Shown: piece by piece, positions 10,660-20,506 of the stretch
How the letters are laid out: each line of letters opens with the position of its first letter
Numbering within the stretch: the stretch's first letter is position 1
Source of the DNA: Cristatella mucedo
Taxonomy: Eukaryota; Bryozoa; Phylactolaemata; Cristatellidae
Direction: 5' to 3'
DNA: 35,888 nt
NCBI GenBank assembly: GCA_009760855.2
Contig: WPIO01000498.1
Span: forward strand, 1-35,888
Notes under the pieces: model-generated
What the model saw: only the letters and a program-made list of their open reading frames with translations
The model's database searches: none
What the model was told of the DNA's origin: nothing
Position numbers and translations under genes: made by a program

Positions 10660-10732
10660 ATAGATACGCACATAAAAGCCACACACATATGTGCATATAC
10701 GAGTGTACAAGCACACATATAATACCACCATG
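10660..10732. repeat. CA/TA-rich tract flanking the L2 insertion (right side)
   Basis: Words such as CACACACATATGTGCATATA follow directly after the L2 ATT tail. The sequence is comparable to 8981-9202 and supports insertion of L2 into simple-sequence DNA. Confidence 0.5.
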
Positions 10733-10835
10733 TAATGCAAAAATATAATATAATGCAATGTAATTTAATGTAATGTATCTCCGTCTGTAACTCCACAAAG
10801 TCATAAAGACTATGTGGGTGCTACTCAGGAGAGTT
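10733..10835 (-). mobile_element. 3' end of an unnamed retroposon with ATTAC-type tail
   Basis: Read on the minus strand, a unique block (CATAGTCTTTATGACTTTGT, then GGAGTTACAGACGGAGATAC) runs into degenerate ATTAC/ATTGC repeats. The same unique block and tail start recur at 14742-14820 on the same strand. A unique end followed by pentanucleotide repeats is typical of LINE or SINE 3' ends. I do not recognise the family. Confidence 0.5.
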
Positions 10836-10838
10836 TGG

Positions 10839-11031
10839 TATCGAAAATGAGGAGCAAACCTTTGCCAACTTGGGGAGTTTTGCTGGACAAACCTCCTATG
10901 CAAATAAATGAAGACTTTTAATGTATCGGCCTTTTGTATCCGAATAATTTTCATGAGATCTGCATTGCATTAATAAATAACGAAAATTGACTAGTCTAAG
11001 TCGTCTGAGCATTCTTTCTCAAACCCGACTG
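10839..11031 (+). repeat. Left arm of the long inverted repeat
   Basis: It starts at TATCGAAAATGAGG and ends at AAACCCGACTG. Its reverse complement is found at 12173-12364 with scattered substitutions and one- or two-base indels. Similarity stops sharply at the inner boundary. Confidence 0.85.
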
Positions 11032-11190
11032 TTTCGTCCTCAAAGCCTAAGCGGCTTATAACCATTCCTCTTAAAGCACACACTAAAGAGTAGGTGCCTT
11101 GCAAGCGCGGCCACCACACAGACAGGTACATAAATTAGCTAATGAGAATCCTTGCACTTGTACCACAAACACACTCACGCATACAAATGC

Positions 11191-11325
11191 TAGCTCACTT
11201 AACAACCTCTTATGTATAGCGACAGATGAGCTTTTACGGCTATCACTACAGCATGCACGAACCAGGACCTCGGGACCGAGGTCATAAAAGACAGTCACCT
11301 TACATAGCGTGCCATCATATCTCAC
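11191..11325 (-). mobile_element. tRNA-derived SINE, family A, antisense
   Basis: The plus strand shows the reverse complement of the family: TATGTATAGCGACAGATGAG, a TTTTACGGCTATCAC block, CCTCGGGACCGAGGTC and GTGCCATCA near 11310-11318. The middle between the tRNA head and the body is shorter than in the 20216-20391 copy, so it carries an internal deletion that removes most of the B-box region. Confidence 0.75.
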
Positions 11326-11357
11326 ACCGACACGTGCACACACACGTGCACACACGC

Positions 11358-11359
<2 letters not shown>

Positions 11360-11389
<30 letters not shown>
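11360..11389. repeat. (CA)n microsatellite
   Basis: About 14 uninterrupted CA units, inside a wider CA-rich segment (about 11333-11420). This run makes the Val/Cys-rich frame on the opposite strand, which I do not take as coding. Confidence 0.95.
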
Positions 11390-11393
<4 letters not shown>

Positions 11394-12172
11394 ATAGCGA
11401 CACATATTGCGGCGCACACACGTATGCACCAAATGTGTGAGCATACAAGACCTGTCAGCTTTATTGTGGCATCTTTAGTTGTGACTCCTCTAGTTTTGTT
11501 GTCTGCTTCCCTGAAGTGCTCATTTGATGTGGCATGCTGGATGGTGCCATTTAGTCATACCTGCTCCATCTCTGAACGCTCCTTATCCTGCACAATCAGA
11601 ATCCTTTACTTTATCTTTGACTGGTCGGCAAGCTTGCGTGTGTCGCACCTACTCTATATTAAGCGATCTGTCTTATGAAATTACGATAATTTAATCTCTA
11701 TATAAATAGCTATCGTGCCAGACTATCGATTCGCGGTCGTACTAAGTCGTCAATGTGTCCACTTGGTGGCTAATGAGCTATCGTGACTATTTAGGAATCC
11801 ACATAATGAGACGATGGCCTTAAGCTGTCAGCTTCTCGTGTAGGCAATAACAAGTGAAACAAGAGGGGCTAGTCAGTCGATTTGCATTGACCAGATTATA
11901 AGACTCTGCGGCTGAGTGAAACTTAGCTAGTAATTTACTTCTCAGCTTTGGAAGGCTGCCACGAGACTCTTCACCTAATCAAACACGGCTTCTCCAGTGG
12001 TACGATTGGCGATTGACGTTGTTCACCTACGTCCCGCTAGCATACAAGGATTGCTCTTATGTCATTTTCAGCTTGGTTTTAATATAACATGCTCACAGAC
12101 TGCTTTTAAGGCCATCACCCTTGGCTTCAAGTGCAGATTGCAAGTTCCATTGAACATGTAGTACTCATTCAG

Positions 12173-12364
12173 CAGTCGGGTTTAAGAAAGAATGCTCAGA
12201 CGACTTAGACTGGTCAATTTCCGTTATTTATGAAGCAATGAAGATCTCATTAAAATTATTCGGATGCAAAGGGCCGATACATTAACAGTCTTTTATTTAT
12301 TTGCATAGGATGTTTGTCCAGCAAAACTCCACAAGTTGGCAAAGGTTCGCTCCTCATTTTCATA
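12173..12364 (-). repeat. Right arm of the long inverted repeat
   Basis: Reverse complement of 10839-11031. Matching landmarks include GCCAACTTG, TTTTGCTGGACAAAC, CCTATGCAAATAAAT, AATGTATCGGCC and AGTCTAAGTCGTCTGAGCAT. Confidence 0.85.
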
Positions 12365-13975
12365 GCAATTGTTCTCTAGAAAAAGTCAGCTTTGCAATAA
12401 AGGTACGTTATATAATCTGAGAAAGTTCAGCACTGTTATGGCGATTGGAGAGTTTAGTGTAATTTCAGAGCCAATGCTTCTGTCAAGGCTTCGGTTATAG
12501 TCGTGCCTTATCTGCAGCCTATCCTATGTTGCATGAAATACGTGGAGGGCAATCATAGAAGAGTCATCTTTATTTCTAAACACGTCTTCTCGTGGTTCGT
12601 GGCAAATTAATATGATATGGGCCATGCATTGACGTATTTTAAAGAGTTGTACGATGTAAGCAGTGGAGCTACTCGCTGTAGGTACACCTGTCATCTACAC
12701 CCACACAAACTCTGCACGCTGTTAGTCCTAGAAATCACTAGAAGCACCTCGGAGAGATGGCTGCTTGCAGCTCAGGTGCAGACCTCATAACAGAAAATCG
12801 CTTTCACAAGCCTGCCAATTTCTGTGACGTGTTGACCCCTCTGGATCCACGTGCCACAGCTGCACACACAAGCAACTGTCAACAGCTGCCAGGTGGCTCT
12901 GCTATTCAATAGGCTAACCATCTTACACACTGACATAGACCCAGTGCGTGGTTAAGTGTCTAAAGTGTCAGACGCAGGGAGCTCACACAGCAGCATGCAG
13001 TAGCTTTGCTCATTGCACACGAATCCGAGTCTTTCCTGTATCTAAATGCTTCAAATGAACTTAAACAGATATAATTACCTCGATTAACCACTGTCGTCCA
13101 AGACAAGCAGAGTGCTCACCTCGAAGAGAAAAGGGCTGATTATTATGTGAATTATGGAAATCTGGAGTCCTTCAGTACAGCCAACCGCACAACCGATTTT
13201 GCAACTGTATCGAAAAATTTATAATATAATTGTTGGCGAAAAAATTAATTCCTCCACATACTTTATACACTCCACACCTGACGTAGCATTAGAGGCACAG
13301 TATTGCCATTGTCGTACGGCTTCAGATTCTTAAAAGCTAGGCTGGCAGAAATGTCGGGATTACGAGAGAGTGGGAGAAAGAGAGAGGGGAGCGAGGGAGA
13401 TATAGAGAGGCTGGTAGTACGATAATGGCAGCCTAGGAGCAGAAGCAAGTGAATCAAATGATTTCAAAGGGCTAGCCGACACTTGCAACAAGGTGTTACA
13501 ATAGCATATCGTGGGCGACTGGGAAACTGCGGCTGTCTCTAACTCACGGATGACGTATGCTTAGTGGATATCATTTTATGCCGTGAGCTGTACAAGCAAG
13601 TGGTCACAGCCGTACGTATGTCCTGCTGTGTCTGTGCTAACGGTTTCTATGAATGTGACTCGGCCAAACTGCTGACAAAAAACATACCAAATATTAACAC
13701 TGTTGCAATTCATATGTACTGTTTAAGTAGCTATGAATGTTAAGTTCTTGGGATCACATGACATCAGCTCACTACTTCGGACGACTTACAATATCATTGT
13801 GCACACCTGATCATCATATACCGTCAGAAATATCCTTAATCCTTCAAAACGACCTCATGCTCAGACTATACAGCAGCAGTAGGAGACGAATAGGAGTGCA
13901 GCATCTGGGCAGTATTTCACCGTCTGCGCTGACAGCCTTCGCCAGCATTTTCTAAAGTGGAAAGCAGCAGTATGA
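12365..13975. other. No gene recognised; short GA-rich patch
   Basis: Only short frames occur, none with a known domain. A GA-rich patch lies at about 13361-13410 (GAGAGAGTGGGAGAAAGAGA). Nothing here matches the repeats on either side. Confidence 0.4.
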
Positions 13976-14741
13976 CACATACACGCTTCACAGATCTGTC
14001 ACTGCTGGCCACATAGCCAGATAGTAGCCGGGTGCTCTTGAGCTCACTCACTGAGTGCCATTGACTGGCTGTCGTGATTCGTCTTGGGTCAGTGAGCTGC
14101 TCGGCACACGGAGTTAGACGACAAGCAGAGGCACCAGTTGTCTACAGAAAGTCAACCGAGCGGCAAGTTGATGCAGCGCTATGTGCCATTTGGCATGAGA
14201 TGCACTGGAAACCCGGCAAGCTAAGCTGCGAGCGAGCACAAAGGAGCCATTAACTAGATCTCATTCAAGATTCGACTTATGATCTCGGCTGAGCTCGGCG
14301 AATACCAGCCACCGTTCACTATCGCCGGAAGTAGCCGGAGATGCTGCTGCTACTGCTGCATGCTGCTGTTGCTTGCTGCTGCTGCTGCTGCTGCTGCTAC
14401 TGCTGTCCTCCAGCCACTCTTGGTTGCAAGGCACCGATGCCGATGAATCGTTGTGCGCTGCAGGCATTTCGTTGCAAGCCGGACAAGCCAGCGGTGCCAC
14501 TTCGACGCCTACTTTAGGTGGCACCATGCTCTAGCCGTTGCCTAGCGAGCCTCGTCAAAGTGACGAATTCTGGAATGCAGGAATCTTAGCCTCGTTTGTG
14601 GGCAGCATGCTTCTTAACAGTGCAGGCTTGGGAGCAAAGATATTGCACAGCATACCCACCGGGTAGGGTAGCAACGAAGCTGCAGCAGCAGTTAGATGGA
14701 CAGAGAGCGACTACGTACAGTTGCATGCCTTTGCAGCCTTG
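13976..14741. other. Mostly unique sequence with a (GCT)n run
   Basis: Contains the (GCT)n tract at 14341-14402. On the minus strand an 88-codon frame (14261-14527) encodes a serine run from that tract. It has an in-frame stop directly before its ATG and no obvious splice donor, so I leave it uncalled. Confidence 0.35.
14341..14402. repeat. (GCT)n trinucleotide microsatellite, interrupted
   Basis: Interrupted GCT units with ACT, TGT and CAT variants, including a pure run of about eight units near 14376-14398. It lies upstream of the larger degenerate GCT/ACT-rich tracts at 15.7, 25.3 and 33.9 kb. Confidence 0.9.
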
Positions 14742-14820
14742 TATTGCAATGTAATGTATCTCCCTCCGTAACCTCATAGAGCCATAAAGACTATGTTGGT
14801 GTTATGCAGGAGAATTGTAT
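14742..14820 (-). mobile_element. Second copy of the ATTAC-tailed retroposon end
   Basis: On the plus strand, TTGCAATGTAATGTATCTCC is followed by CATAAAGACTATGTTGGTGT, matching 10733-10835 in order and orientation. The tail is shorter. Only the 3' end is present, consistent with a strongly 5'-truncated insertion. Confidence 0.6.
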
Positions 14821-15719
14821 ATAGCCCGCTGACAGGCCGAGAGGCTTTCGGTATGCATTCGATAGTTACCAGACTTCGTCTCACGCAGCAAAGAGAAAGT
14901 GGGAAGCTTAGCAGACTCAGAAGAGCGGTTGAGATAGTGAGTAGCATGGAAGTAGCAGCTCGAGACCTTGCTTGCCTGCATGGTGGGTTGGTCTGCCTCA
15001 AGCACTGGCTTCAAGTGCAAGCCATGAGCTCTCTCACTGGCACTGCGTGTCTGCTTACTGTTACTGGAAACTCGCTTGATGCACCCATCTGCCGAGTCGC
15101 CGTATCGCTGGCCTAGTTTGCCTCCCCCAGCCGATAATGGTTCAACTGCTCGAGCAGCCGTGGCATGTTACATTTCGACGGGAGTTTACTGCATCTCCTA
15201 CCGACCGACTGCCGGAGTCAAGCATTTCCAGCAATGCAACGCAGGCCCAGCACAGCTAGCTTAAGCTGCCCACCGGAGCCAAGCAGGACGATTTGCTGCT
15301 TCCCTCCCTCGGCCGAGGCCAGCTGCGTCTGACAAGCGTGCAACTTTGCATTGCGTGCACACCCGGCTAGGGCTTGGCCGCTGGCTGGCCGCCAACGGCT
15401 GGCTGCCGGCGCAGAAGACAAAGGAGCTCTATTTTTGAGTTCCCGACAACGAAGCAGTCTGACCCTGGGAAATGCTTCTCTGGAGAGGGCACTACCGAAG
15501 GTGACTCATTAAATGCTCGGCCGGCCGGTCAGTCCGTCGTGGCCGTCTGCGGTTTTCGGGATGCCTCCTCCGCCTGGGAACGCTTTCCACAGCTCTCCAG
15601 CCATCATGTGATGTTTTCTTAAAAGTGGTCGTCAGTTAAGCTGTTTACTGCTTGCTTGATTTTGCAGGTGAATGTAGCCATTAGCATTATGACACATAGT
15701 TTCTGGCTTTAATAGGCAA

Positions 15720-15912
15720 CCGAGCAAGGTCTTCTCTTGCTGGTTACGGCATCAGCCACAGCTACGATTGACCCTAGTGCTGCTGCCGCTTCTGCAACTG
15801 CAGCGGGCGCCGTTATCTGCTCTGCAGCATCTGCTGCTGTGACAAACACGCCTGCCGCATCTGCTGCTGATGTACGAGCTGCTGCTACTAGCCTGCTAGG
15901 CTGATGCTTAGC
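15720..15912 (+). other. Ala/Ser/Thr-rich open stretch in a degenerate trinucleotide tract
   Basis: The frame through 15743 reads as an Ala/Ser/Thr-rich peptide (for example 'DPSAAAASATAAGAV') and stays open until a TGA at about 15902. There is no convenient ATG. The homologous tracts at 25.3 and 33.9 kb have stops and indels in all frames, so decay of a trinucleotide repeat explains it better than a gene. Confidence 0.3.
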
Positions 15913-15973
15913 CTCTCTCCTGATGTACGAGCTGCTGCTACTAGCCTGCTAGGCTGATGCTTAGCCTCTCTCC
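15868..15973. repeat. Exact 53-bp tandem duplication
   Basis: The unit starting TGATGTACGAGCTGCTGCTA occurs at 15868 and again at 15921 with no difference. Perfect identity marks it as recent compared with the heavily diverged surroundings. Confidence 0.95.
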
Positions 15974-15984
15974 TGCTTTACATG

Positions 15985-16132
15985 CATAATAATAATTCAT
16001 TTATATAGCGCCCCAAGAGAACTTGGTCTCTATTCAGACGCTTCACATATGCCTCGGGGCTCGAACCCACGACCTTATTCAGACCTTGGTCTGGGCAAGC
16101 ACCTTAACCGCTAGACCAAACCAGCTCGGCGA
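15985..16132 (-). mobile_element. tRNA-derived SINE with L2-like tail, family B
   Basis: Minus-strand order: TTTGGTCTAGCGGTTAAGGT (A-box region), GGGTTCGAGCCCCGAGGCAT (B-box region), TATGTGAAGC, then GAGACCAAGTTCTCTTGGGG and GCGCTATATAAATGAATTAT. This is the cleanest family B copy in the window. It splits the trinucleotide-rich tract of duplicate copy 1, so it inserted after that tract formed. Confidence 0.88.
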
Positions 16133-16366
16133 TAAACTTTGCTGCTACTCTAGCTGCCTTCACTACTGCTCTTACTGCTGCTTCTCATTTGTAATGCCAA
16201 AGATGGTTGCGTCACTTTATGCGCAAATACTGTTAGTGCCGCTGCAATTGCCATTATCCTTGCACCTTGGAGTGACAACACTTTTGCAGGTGCTGCTGCT
16301 GTCAATGCCACTGTCACTGCTGATACAGCAGCAGCTGTTACTCTAGTGCGGCTGCCACTATAGTTA

Positions 16367-16554
16367 CTGCTGTTTTAAAACTTCCTTAAGCCGCGACAAT
16401 TGAATACAGTTCCTCATGCTGTGGCAACCCCCCAAACAATAAATTATGTTGTTCAAAATGTGGAATTGAATGCTCCCCAATGTTCTTAAGTGGCTCGTAT
16501 TAAAGGGTCGTTCGACCCGTAAAGGGGTCGTGACTCACAGCTTGAGAACCGCTG
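16367..16554. mobile_element. Short non-autonomous hAT element (SPIN-like MITE)
   Basis: The right end reads GGGTCGTTCGACCCGTAAAG, then GGGGTCGTGACTCACAGCTT and GAGAACCGCTG, the hallmark end of hAT-Charlie-type elements (inverted: CAGCGGTTCTCAAGC). The left part, with ACTTCCTTAAGCCGCGAC and ATACAGTTCCTCATGCTGTG followed by CCCCCCAAACAATAAATTAT, closely resembles the 5' end of the SPIN ('Space Invaders') non-autonomous elements as I remember them. Total length is about 188 bp, so most of the interior is deleted. The left terminus is eroded and no clear 8-bp target duplication is visible. No transposase is encoded. Confidence 0.75.
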
Positions 16555-16882
16555 AGTTAGAGGGTCTTGAAAAGTTCTCGAGAGTTCTCGATGGTACTTG
16601 TGTAGCTTCTCTAAAAACGAGCAGGTTCAATGCATTTTCTAGTTGCCAAGCTGATTATGAAGGATCACTTATTCTATAAGTAGTGACAAAAATATTGGTC
16701 CTAATCTTTTATCGCAATGGGCTTGCTTGAGTGCTTATAAATATAAATGAATGAGTGTGTGTGCGCTCGGGCTTGTTTGAGTATGTGTGCGCATGCGTGT
16801 GCTTGAGTGCCTTTTCGGCACACTCGAGCTTACAAGTGCCTAAGAGAGTATGTATCTACACGCGAGTCTACATGCTAGAATG
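16555..16882. other. No gene recognised; GT-rich patch
   Basis: A GT-rich patch (about 16754-16815, for example TGTGTGCGCATGCGTGTGC) is the only feature seen. Confidence 0.4.
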
Positions 16883-17060
16883 TGAGCCATGATGGCACAC
16901 TAGGTAAGGCGGTTGCTTGCGCGACCTCGGTCCCGAGGTCGTGTGTTCGATTCCGGCGGTGGGCGATTCTTTATCGTCACTGCCAACGGTGGAGATAGCC
17001 GTAAAGGCTCTTCTGTCGCTATGCAAAAGGGCGCAGTTTAATCAGCTAGGATTTTTTTTG
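16883..17060 (+). mobile_element. tRNA-derived SINE, family A (well preserved)
   Basis: The tRNA-like head runs GAGCCATGATGGCACACTAG, GTAAGGCGG, CCTCGGTCCCGAGGTCGTG, and B box GTTCGATTCC. The body runs GGGCGATTCTTTATCG, AGCCGTAAAGGCTCTTCTGT and CGCTATGCAAAAG, ending CAGTTTAATCAGCTAGGA plus a T run at about 17052-17059. The parent tRNA was not assigned. Confidence 0.88.
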
Positions 17061-17503
17061 GATGCATGTGCTGAGGCGCTTGAGGTTGCTAGTGTATACC
17101 CATGCCTGTGTTAGTGTATGTGATTTCGCGTGCATCATTTGTGCAAGCATTTGGCTGCTAGTATGCTCTGTTGATGCGAGTATGTACACGTGCAACCCTA
17201 TGCCAAAGTATCATGAGCCATCGACCGAATGCTCGCGCCTGTATGTAACGCATGTGCATGCTTACCACGACTGGCCGATGTCAGTGTACCAAATCACGCG
17301 TATGATGCGTTCGAGTACTAAGTGAAGTCGTTTTTCTTCGCTTGTAATGAGATCTCTCACAGCAGCAGTGGCAGCAGGTGTAATAGCTTCATGTTTAATG
17401 TACCTCGATCAAGACCTTTTCAGTTAAGTTCGTGTGTCTGTGCCCCGAGGGAGTGCTCCTCTGGGTCCACTCTCTGCTGAATATTTGATCCGCAACATCC
17501 CTT

Positions 17504-17538
<35 letters not shown>

Positions 17539-17699
17539 GGAGAGACAGATAGCAGTATCCGACAGGCATGCCCAACAGGCAACCACTGCTGCAGTGACAC
17601 TCCCGTGGGCTAAACTATGTAGAGCCTTCTTCGGTAGAACGAGCTGGCAAGCCCAATCGAACTGTGCAGGGCAAGAGCCCGGCATCAGCTTAAGGTGGC
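17061..17699. other. No gene recognised; (GA)n microsatellite
   Basis: Contains GT-rich degenerate sequence (17061-17330) and a clean (GA)n run at about 17505-17536, plus short frames on both strands without domains. Confidence 0.45.
17505..17536. repeat. (GA)n microsatellite
   Basis: About 16 uninterrupted GA units. It creates the Ser/Leu run seen in the minus-strand frame. Confidence 0.95.
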
Positions 17700-19149
17700 T
17701 TCGTGCAGTCACGCGAATACCTCTAATTGATTCTGTTGCACAACCTTCGAAGCAGCTCAATAATTACAGCAGCAGCACTGGCAGTGCTGCTGCTGTCGAT
17801 CAAAGTGCCTGTGTCCGTCTGCGTCGACTTCATGCTGCCAAGGCTTGGAGCAACCTGCCCTGCATCATGAGTCGCTCGTGCAGAGATTGGCACAGTTCTG
17901 GCTTACTCCCTCCCCCCCTCGCAGCCATCGAAGCAGGAATGTCCACTGCTTTTATACGGTGGTGATCCAGCGTGACTGGAAAGCAGCAGTGCGCTTGGCC
18001 CAAGCTTCGGACTACAGTTTCTTCCTGCAGCTTGCAAGACTGCCAGCCAGTCAGGATATTTCTGCTTAAACCGTCGGCAGATGCAAAGCTACAGCGAGCC
18101 TACAGATCAGAGTGAAAGCTTCGGAGAGATGGCGTGGCAGATCACACAGGACACCCTACCAGCCCACCAATTTTCTATTCTGCTCTTTGGTTTTTTGGTT
18201 GGCTTTTTAAAATGCAGATCGTATTCCATACTAAATGACGATTGTCCTAACATATCCGACCCAACAGAAGAATGCATTAAGTGCTAGAATAAGGATGGGG
18301 TGAACACAGTGCGATCCCCAAGCTTGATTCGGCTGAAAGCAGCTGACGGTTTGGCCCGCCTCAACAGCAGTTTAGGCCTGCCGAGCAGCCCTGCAGCACT
18401 GCACGGCCAGGCCAACATGCCACGCCGACAAGCTGGCCACCTGCTGCCCAAGCTTCGCCCAGCTGCAGGCGGCTACCCGCTCATACGTTCATATAATTGA
18501 TCGCCTGGCTTTCTTCAAAAAAGCCATCTCCAGATCCTCAAGCCATACCTGACCCCGGCTGTGGAGAACGGCTCCGAACCTAATACGGCCATGAGCGAGC
18601 AAGGGGCAGGAAATTCCAAGCAGTGCTGAACGCTTGTCGGACGTGCTCGTAATTACTTTCCCATATGACCTGCTTGACTGTGATGAGCCGCCATCGCAGC
18701 CTTATCCTTAATTATCAAAAATATATAATTATCAAAATGCAGCCTTATCTCTACACCGGCGCTGCGAGACCGCTCGAGCCTGCTTCTGCTCATGCAAGCC
18801 CTCACCTGCATGCAACACTTGTGCATGAAATTTAGTGTGCAAGAAACGGCCAGTGACTATGAAACTCTTGCAGTCGGCTAATGCTGGCTCTTCGCGTTCA
18901 CAGAACCGCAGCAAGGTGGCTAAAGCTTTTAAGTTTTTGCCTCAAAAGAAACGCGACTGCAGAGTGTTGTGCTAGTCTGGGCCTGCTTAGTTAGTGCCCA
19001 GTGCAGCCGAAGCCCCGGTCAGAGCTTAGAAACTTGACAGTGCTGCTTCTTGAGACGCCCGTTCAAAAGCAACCCAGCGCTCTTCAGAGTCTGCGTCGTT
19101 CGAAAGTGCCGGAAGCAATGCATACCACGCTCAAGCTAAGAGCGTAGGC

Positions 19150-19332
19150 AGTGCAGCAGCCTGACAGTAAGGCGGCTGCTTTTCACGACCTCTGCACCGA
19201 CGTCGTGGGTTCGAATCCTGCGGCTGGCCATCCTTTATCGCCACTGCATGCATTGGTGGTAGCCGTAAATGCTCTTCTGTCGCTATACAAAATGAGGCAG
19301 TTAAATCACTAAATCAGCTAGTATTTTTTTAG
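19150..19332 (+). mobile_element. tRNA-derived SINE, family A
   Basis: It shows AAGGCGGCTGCTTTTCACGA, GTCGTGGGTTCGAATCCTGC (B box GGTTCGAATCC), ATCCTTTATCGCCACTGC, CTTCTGTCGCTATACAAAAT and a terminal CTAAATCAGCTAGTATTTTT. The A-box side is eroded. Confidence 0.85.
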
Positions 19333-19640
19333 CCGATTTCTCTGTTTGCACGCGCTGACCCCATCACCAAGCTGCAAAGCTGCTAAGCTAGCGAAACACG
19401 TGATCGATTTGAACGCTCGGCTTGTAGCAATCGCGTTGCTTGTTTTTCGGGTTCCATAGCTTTTGGGGTGTCTGTGGTACGCTTTTACAAAACAATATTC
19501 GCCACTGGCTCGATCATAAGCTAATGGGACTGCTTTAATCGTCTTGCTAAGAATGTAGCACATACCGGTTTGTATTACAATTAGTTTAAGGGAGAAAAGA
19601 TTATAACAGCATTGCCCATGCACCTGACAGCGATGGATGC
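19333..19640. other. No gene recognised
   Basis: Sequence between two SINE insertions. A 101-codon minus-strand frame (19318-19623) overlaps the SINE tail and has no known domain. Confidence 0.35.
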
Positions 19641-19783
19641 CAAGCTTATTTGGTCCAACGGTTAAGGCGCTCTTCTCGACTAAGATCTGGCTGACGTCGT
19701 AGGATCGAGCCCCGAGGCATATGTGAAGCCTTTGGATAGAGATTATTAAGTTCTCTTAGAGTGCTATACAAATAATTACATTT
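19641..19783 (+). mobile_element. tRNA-derived SINE with L2-like tail, family B
   Basis: Plus-strand order: TTTGGTCCAACGGTTAAGGC, ACGTCGTAGGATCGAGCCCC, GAGGCATATGTGAAGCCTTT, TTAAGTTCTCTTAGAGTGCT and ATACAAATAATTACATTTAT. It is diverged in the tail but has the same order as the copies at 3431 and 15985. Confidence 0.82.
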
Positions 19784-20215
19784 ATTTACATTTAATACGG
19801 TAGCCGGCTGTTCCCGGGCCCTTTACCGGCCGTCCCTTCGGCTTCTTATGCGCTCAGGGCCTGACTTCACTTTGCCCTACAGTTGTTTCTCCCTCACGAC
19901 AATATTTTGTATTCGCACCGGCTTAGGGTCTTCAGGAAATTTTACCAAATGTCAATGGAACAGTGCTGGGCTACGGCCCGGAAGGACCCTGCCTCAACAG
20001 TGCTCACCGTTTGACCACCAGCCGGCTCACTGAAGCCGAGCTTACGGCACAGCTGCAGGCACTTGCAATAGAGCCAGCTACCACAGCGACGTTCATTAAT
20101 AAACCAAACTCTCGGCAAGCGATGGGCACTTTGCCCATATCATGCCGTTATACGTGGTGACCAAAGACTTTTATTTTTTATAATAAATTAGTTTGAAGAA
20201 GTATTTTCTGCTTAA
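19784..20215. other. No gene recognised
   Basis: Short frames of 60-65 codons only. No repeat match seen. Confidence 0.35.
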
Positions 20216-20391
20216 AAAAATCCGAGCTGATTAAACAGCCTCTTTGTGTATAGCGACAGAAGAGCCTTTACGGCTATCACCACCGCTTACAGTGGCAATA
20301 CAGAATCGCCCACCACAGGAATCGAACCCACGGCCTCGGGACCGAGGTCGTGAAAGCAACCGCCTGACCTAATGTGCCATCACGGCTCACC
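20216..20391 (-). mobile_element. tRNA-derived SINE, family A (well preserved)
   Basis: Plus-strand view: GAGCTGATTAAACAGCCTCT, TGTATAGCGACAGAAGAGCC, TTTACGGCTATCACCACCGC, a reverse B box GGAATCGAACCC, CCTCGGGACCGAGGTCGTGA and GTGCCATCACGGCTCAC. It ends about 115 bp upstream of the L2 copy. Confidence 0.9.
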
Positions 20392-20506
20392 ATTCCCGTA
20401 AAACGTGTTAACGATAAAGTGATAATCTTACAATCGAAATCCCTAAGGAGAACATTAAGGAGAAATAACGCACTAAAATCTAAAACTAAAGCAAAAAAAC
20501 GCATAA

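Larger units (their letters stand above)
10839..12364. mobile_element. Long-TIR element or inverted duplication, 1.5 kb, no transposase
   Basis: The two ends are inverted copies of about 190 bp and roughly 90% identity (arms listed separately). The outermost matching bases are TATCGAAAATGAGGAGC on the left and, on the opposite strand at the right, TATGAAAATGAGGAGC, so a TA dinucleotide borders both ends. The 1.1-kb interior has no transposase-like frame and instead contains an antisense SINE and a (CA)n run. This fits a non-autonomous DNA transposon with long terminal inverted repeats. Two inverted copies of one interspersed repeat are an alternative that I cannot exclude. Confidence 0.6.
14830..16366 (+). 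repeat. Large duplicate block, copy 1 (partial)
   Basis: Modules shared in order with the later copies are: TTGCCTGCATGGTGG (about 14971), CTTAAGCTGCCCACCGGAG (about 15259), one unit of the 40-bp minisatellite (about 15455-15500), GGTGACTCATTAAATGCTC (about 15499), and the GCT/ACT-rich tract (about 15740-15965 and, beyond the inserted SINE, 16133-16366). The corresponding modules lie at about 24.3, 24.6, 25.0 and 25.3 kb in copy 2. The 17.7-kb-type module is not seen here. Confidence 0.7.

Noticed and set aside
11083-11448. 121-codon minus-strand frame with a Val/Cys run
   Set aside because: It is generated by the (CA)n microsatellite and an antisense SINE.
10839-12364. Long terminal repeats of a retrotransposon
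   Set aside because: The arms are inverted, not direct, and there is no gag/pol-like frame, primer-binding site or polypurine tract visible.
14261-14527. 88-codon minus-strand frame with a serine run as a coding exon
   Set aside because: The serine run is a translated (GCT)n microsatellite, an in-frame stop lies directly before the ATG, and I find no convincing splice donor or domain.
16883-16960. Functional tRNA gene
   Set aside because: A- and B-box-like segments are present, but the same head recurs many times with a common non-tRNA body, so it is a SINE. I could not fold a complete cloverleaf with certainty.
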